Below, one piece after another: positions 62,340 to 64,000 of a stretch of DNA of 64,000 bases (positions within the stretch are counted from its first letter, which is position 1; each line of letters begins with the position of its first letter). The stretch comes from Sindora glabra (lineage: Eukaryota > Streptophyta > Magnoliopsida > Fabales > Fabaceae): assembly GCA_020226215.1 (NCBI GenBank), contig CM035227.1, forward strand, positions 19,781,866 through 19,845,865, written 5' to 3'. The notes under the pieces were generated by a model, which was given only the letters and a program-made list of their open reading frames with translations, ran no database searches and was not told the origin of the DNA. The translations under genes and the position numbers were made by a program.

Positions 62340-62376
62340 ATTAGAGTGTAGGCGTGTGCGTGTGCATGTGTATGTT
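62340..62376. repeat. TG-rich simple repeat
   Basis: Imperfect TGTGCGTGTGCATGTGTATG-type run. Confidence 0.6.
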
Positions 62377-62593
62377 ATATATCTGATAAGAGAAATATTT
62401 TTATGTAAAAGATAGTTATCAAATTTTATATTGATGACCAAGAATAACATAATTAAAGAAGTCACATGGCCATTTAAAAAGGTTACATGATTACTTTAAG
62501 AAAGTCACATGACTTTAAATCTTAATCTTAACACTTAATGTCAAATTTAATGGCCACAATTTACTTATTTTACTCTTATATAAAAATACTCAT

Positions 62594-62595
<2 letters not shown>

Positions 62596-62643
<48 letters not shown>
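62596..62643. repeat. (AT)n microsatellite
   Basis: About 24 uninterrupted AT dinucleotides. Confidence 0.9.
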
Positions 62644-62644
<1 letters not shown>

Positions 62645-63782
62645 CCAGCTCAAATCGATGTATATATATAAGTAAAATGATCTTTAATCTAAAAGGTAAA
62701 TTATTTTTTACTAAAAATATTTTTTAAGTAAAGGTTAAAAGAAAAAGAAATGTATATTGGATCATTCACAATGAAACCTCTTTATAGAAATGTAAAATGA
62801 GTTGAGCCTACGAGCTTTACAAGTAGCCTAAAAGAAAGAGGCGGTCCATATTACATTTTTTTAAGTCTATTCTCATTATGAATTTATACAAAGCAAGCTT
62901 GTTCAAGCTTGTTTACGGACTTATTTAACTTTTTTAATAATTCATTAAATATTTTAATATTTTTAAATCCAATCTAATTCTCAATCTGATGTGCAATGAT
63001 TTAATATAATTTTTTAAATTTATTTAATTAACTTATTATACAAAATAAAAAATTTTAATTAGTCAATTAAAATTTATAGAGAAATATTGTGTATTTGGAT
63101 ATATTTTTATTTTTATATTTTTAAAAATTATTCTAAAAAATTATTTTTAAATTAATGAAAAATAAAGAATAGAGAATGATTGATATTGTAAATAAAAATA
63201 TTTTATTTAATTATAAAACTAACATTTAGAATTAAAAATAAGTTCAAAAAATGACTAAAAATTATTTCTATTCTTTTATTTTTAACATATTTAGAAAATA
63301 ATTTTATAAAAATAGGTTCTAGAAAGAGATTGTCAAACAAATTCTCCTATTATTAAAAATAAAAAATAGAAAATTATTTTTAAAAATAAAAAAAATAAAC
63401 CTATTGATTTTTTCTACATCTAACTCAATTTAATATCTTTTTGAATGTGAATTCCTTGATGTTTAGGGTTTAATCTTTGATCATTGTATGTAGACTTTTA
63501 ATGGTTTAATTATTTTTAATAGTTTAAAAAAAAAGATGTGGGTTACTTATAAGTTTTGCAATCATAGCCAATTTTACTTATTTAGAACATGGGTTTATAT
63601 AGGCAAGCTTGACTCACTTTATCTTACTTGTCCAATTTTACATGCCTACCTTATCATCATGGTGAGCCCTAATCATAGGAGTCATTTGATTTGTAACAAT
63701 AATATAAGAACTTCTATTTTTTAAAAAATTTAAAAAAAAAATTATTTAATTAGTTATTATCTAACAAATTGAGGAAAGTAGA
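62644..63782. other. AT-rich intergenic DNA, no gene seen
   Basis: No coding frame with recognisable motifs. The frame at 63536-63724 is AT-rich and anonymous. Confidence 0.4.
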
Positions 63783-64000
63783 ATTTTTTAGAAAGTTTTA
63801 CTTTTCATAAAATATGAAAAGATATTTATCCATCTCTCTTTAAATAAGTTTTATTTCTTATTATTTATAAATATAAAAATAAAATTATCCTCACTAAATT
63901 TAATTAATAATAATTAAAATTTATTAATTTATATTATAATAATATTAAAAATATAATAATAATTTTGTTAACACTTTAAGAGAAGTTTAAAATTGAATCA
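63783..64000 (-). repeat. Dispersed AT-rich repeat, copy C (inverted), cut by window end
   Basis: Reverse complement matches copies A and B at 38353-39011: minus-strand GAGATGGATAAATA and TTTTCATATTTTATGAAAAG correspond to GAGATGGATAAGTA and TATCATATTTTGTAAAG. A long ATAATATTATTATAAT part is also shared. It continues past base 64000. Confidence 0.6.

Overview
This window is nuclear DNA of a flowering plant, most likely a eudicot. The evidence is one intron-bearing plant gene, plant-type transposons of nearly every class, strongly AT-rich intergenic DNA, and no bacterial gene organisation. I cannot name the species from sequence alone.

The one gene I recognise as intact is at the right, on the minus strand (56776-59300). 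It is a four-exon gene for the mitochondrial coenzyme Q-binding protein COQ10. All splice sites are GT-AG, the coding length is 762 nt (253 residues), and G-box/ABRE-like ACGTG motifs lie upstream. No second protein gene of the same quality was found. A small ORF at 28147-28416 behind a TATA-like sequence is possible but unsupported by family.

The rest is layered mobile DNA. From left to right: (1) 1-5.9 kb, an old CACTA (En/Spm) element running off the left edge, with a decayed Tnp2-type transposase on the minus strand. (2) 9.6-11.1 kb, CACTA-like subterminal motifs. (3) 11.9-14.3, 19.0-20.5, 20.5-22.7 and 60.8-62.3 kb, decayed blocks resembling long LTRs, with an hAT-like block holding a more complex island at about 16.4-18.2 kb. 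(4) 24.5-26.8 kb, a non-autonomous CACTA element with a 3-bp target duplication. (5) 27.1-27.6 kb, an hAT-type MITE with an 8-bp target duplication. (6) 35.0-36.5 kb, the 3' part of an L1-type LINE. (7) 36.9-39.0 kb, a dispersed repeat split by an internally deleted hAT transposon. (8) 41.9-44.0 kb, a small minus-strand LTR element with a gag remnant and an unidentified lysine-rich coding region. (9) 45.9-46.2 kb, a SINE-like tandem dimer. (10) 46.29-50.28 kb, a complete but dead Ty1/copia retrotransposon. (11) 52.7-54.1 kb, an unidentified coding frame on the minus strand, broken by nonsense codons and a MITE. (12) 55.2-55.4 kb, a second LINE tail.

A common theme is decay by base substitution. 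The LINE, the copia element and the unidentified frame keep their reading frames over long distances, while many Trp, Gln and Arg codons appear to have become stops. That is what C-to-T change at methylated transposon cytosines would produce. Coordinates of termini, target duplications and splice sites were read by eye from the sequence. Family assignments rest on recognised motifs, not on searches.
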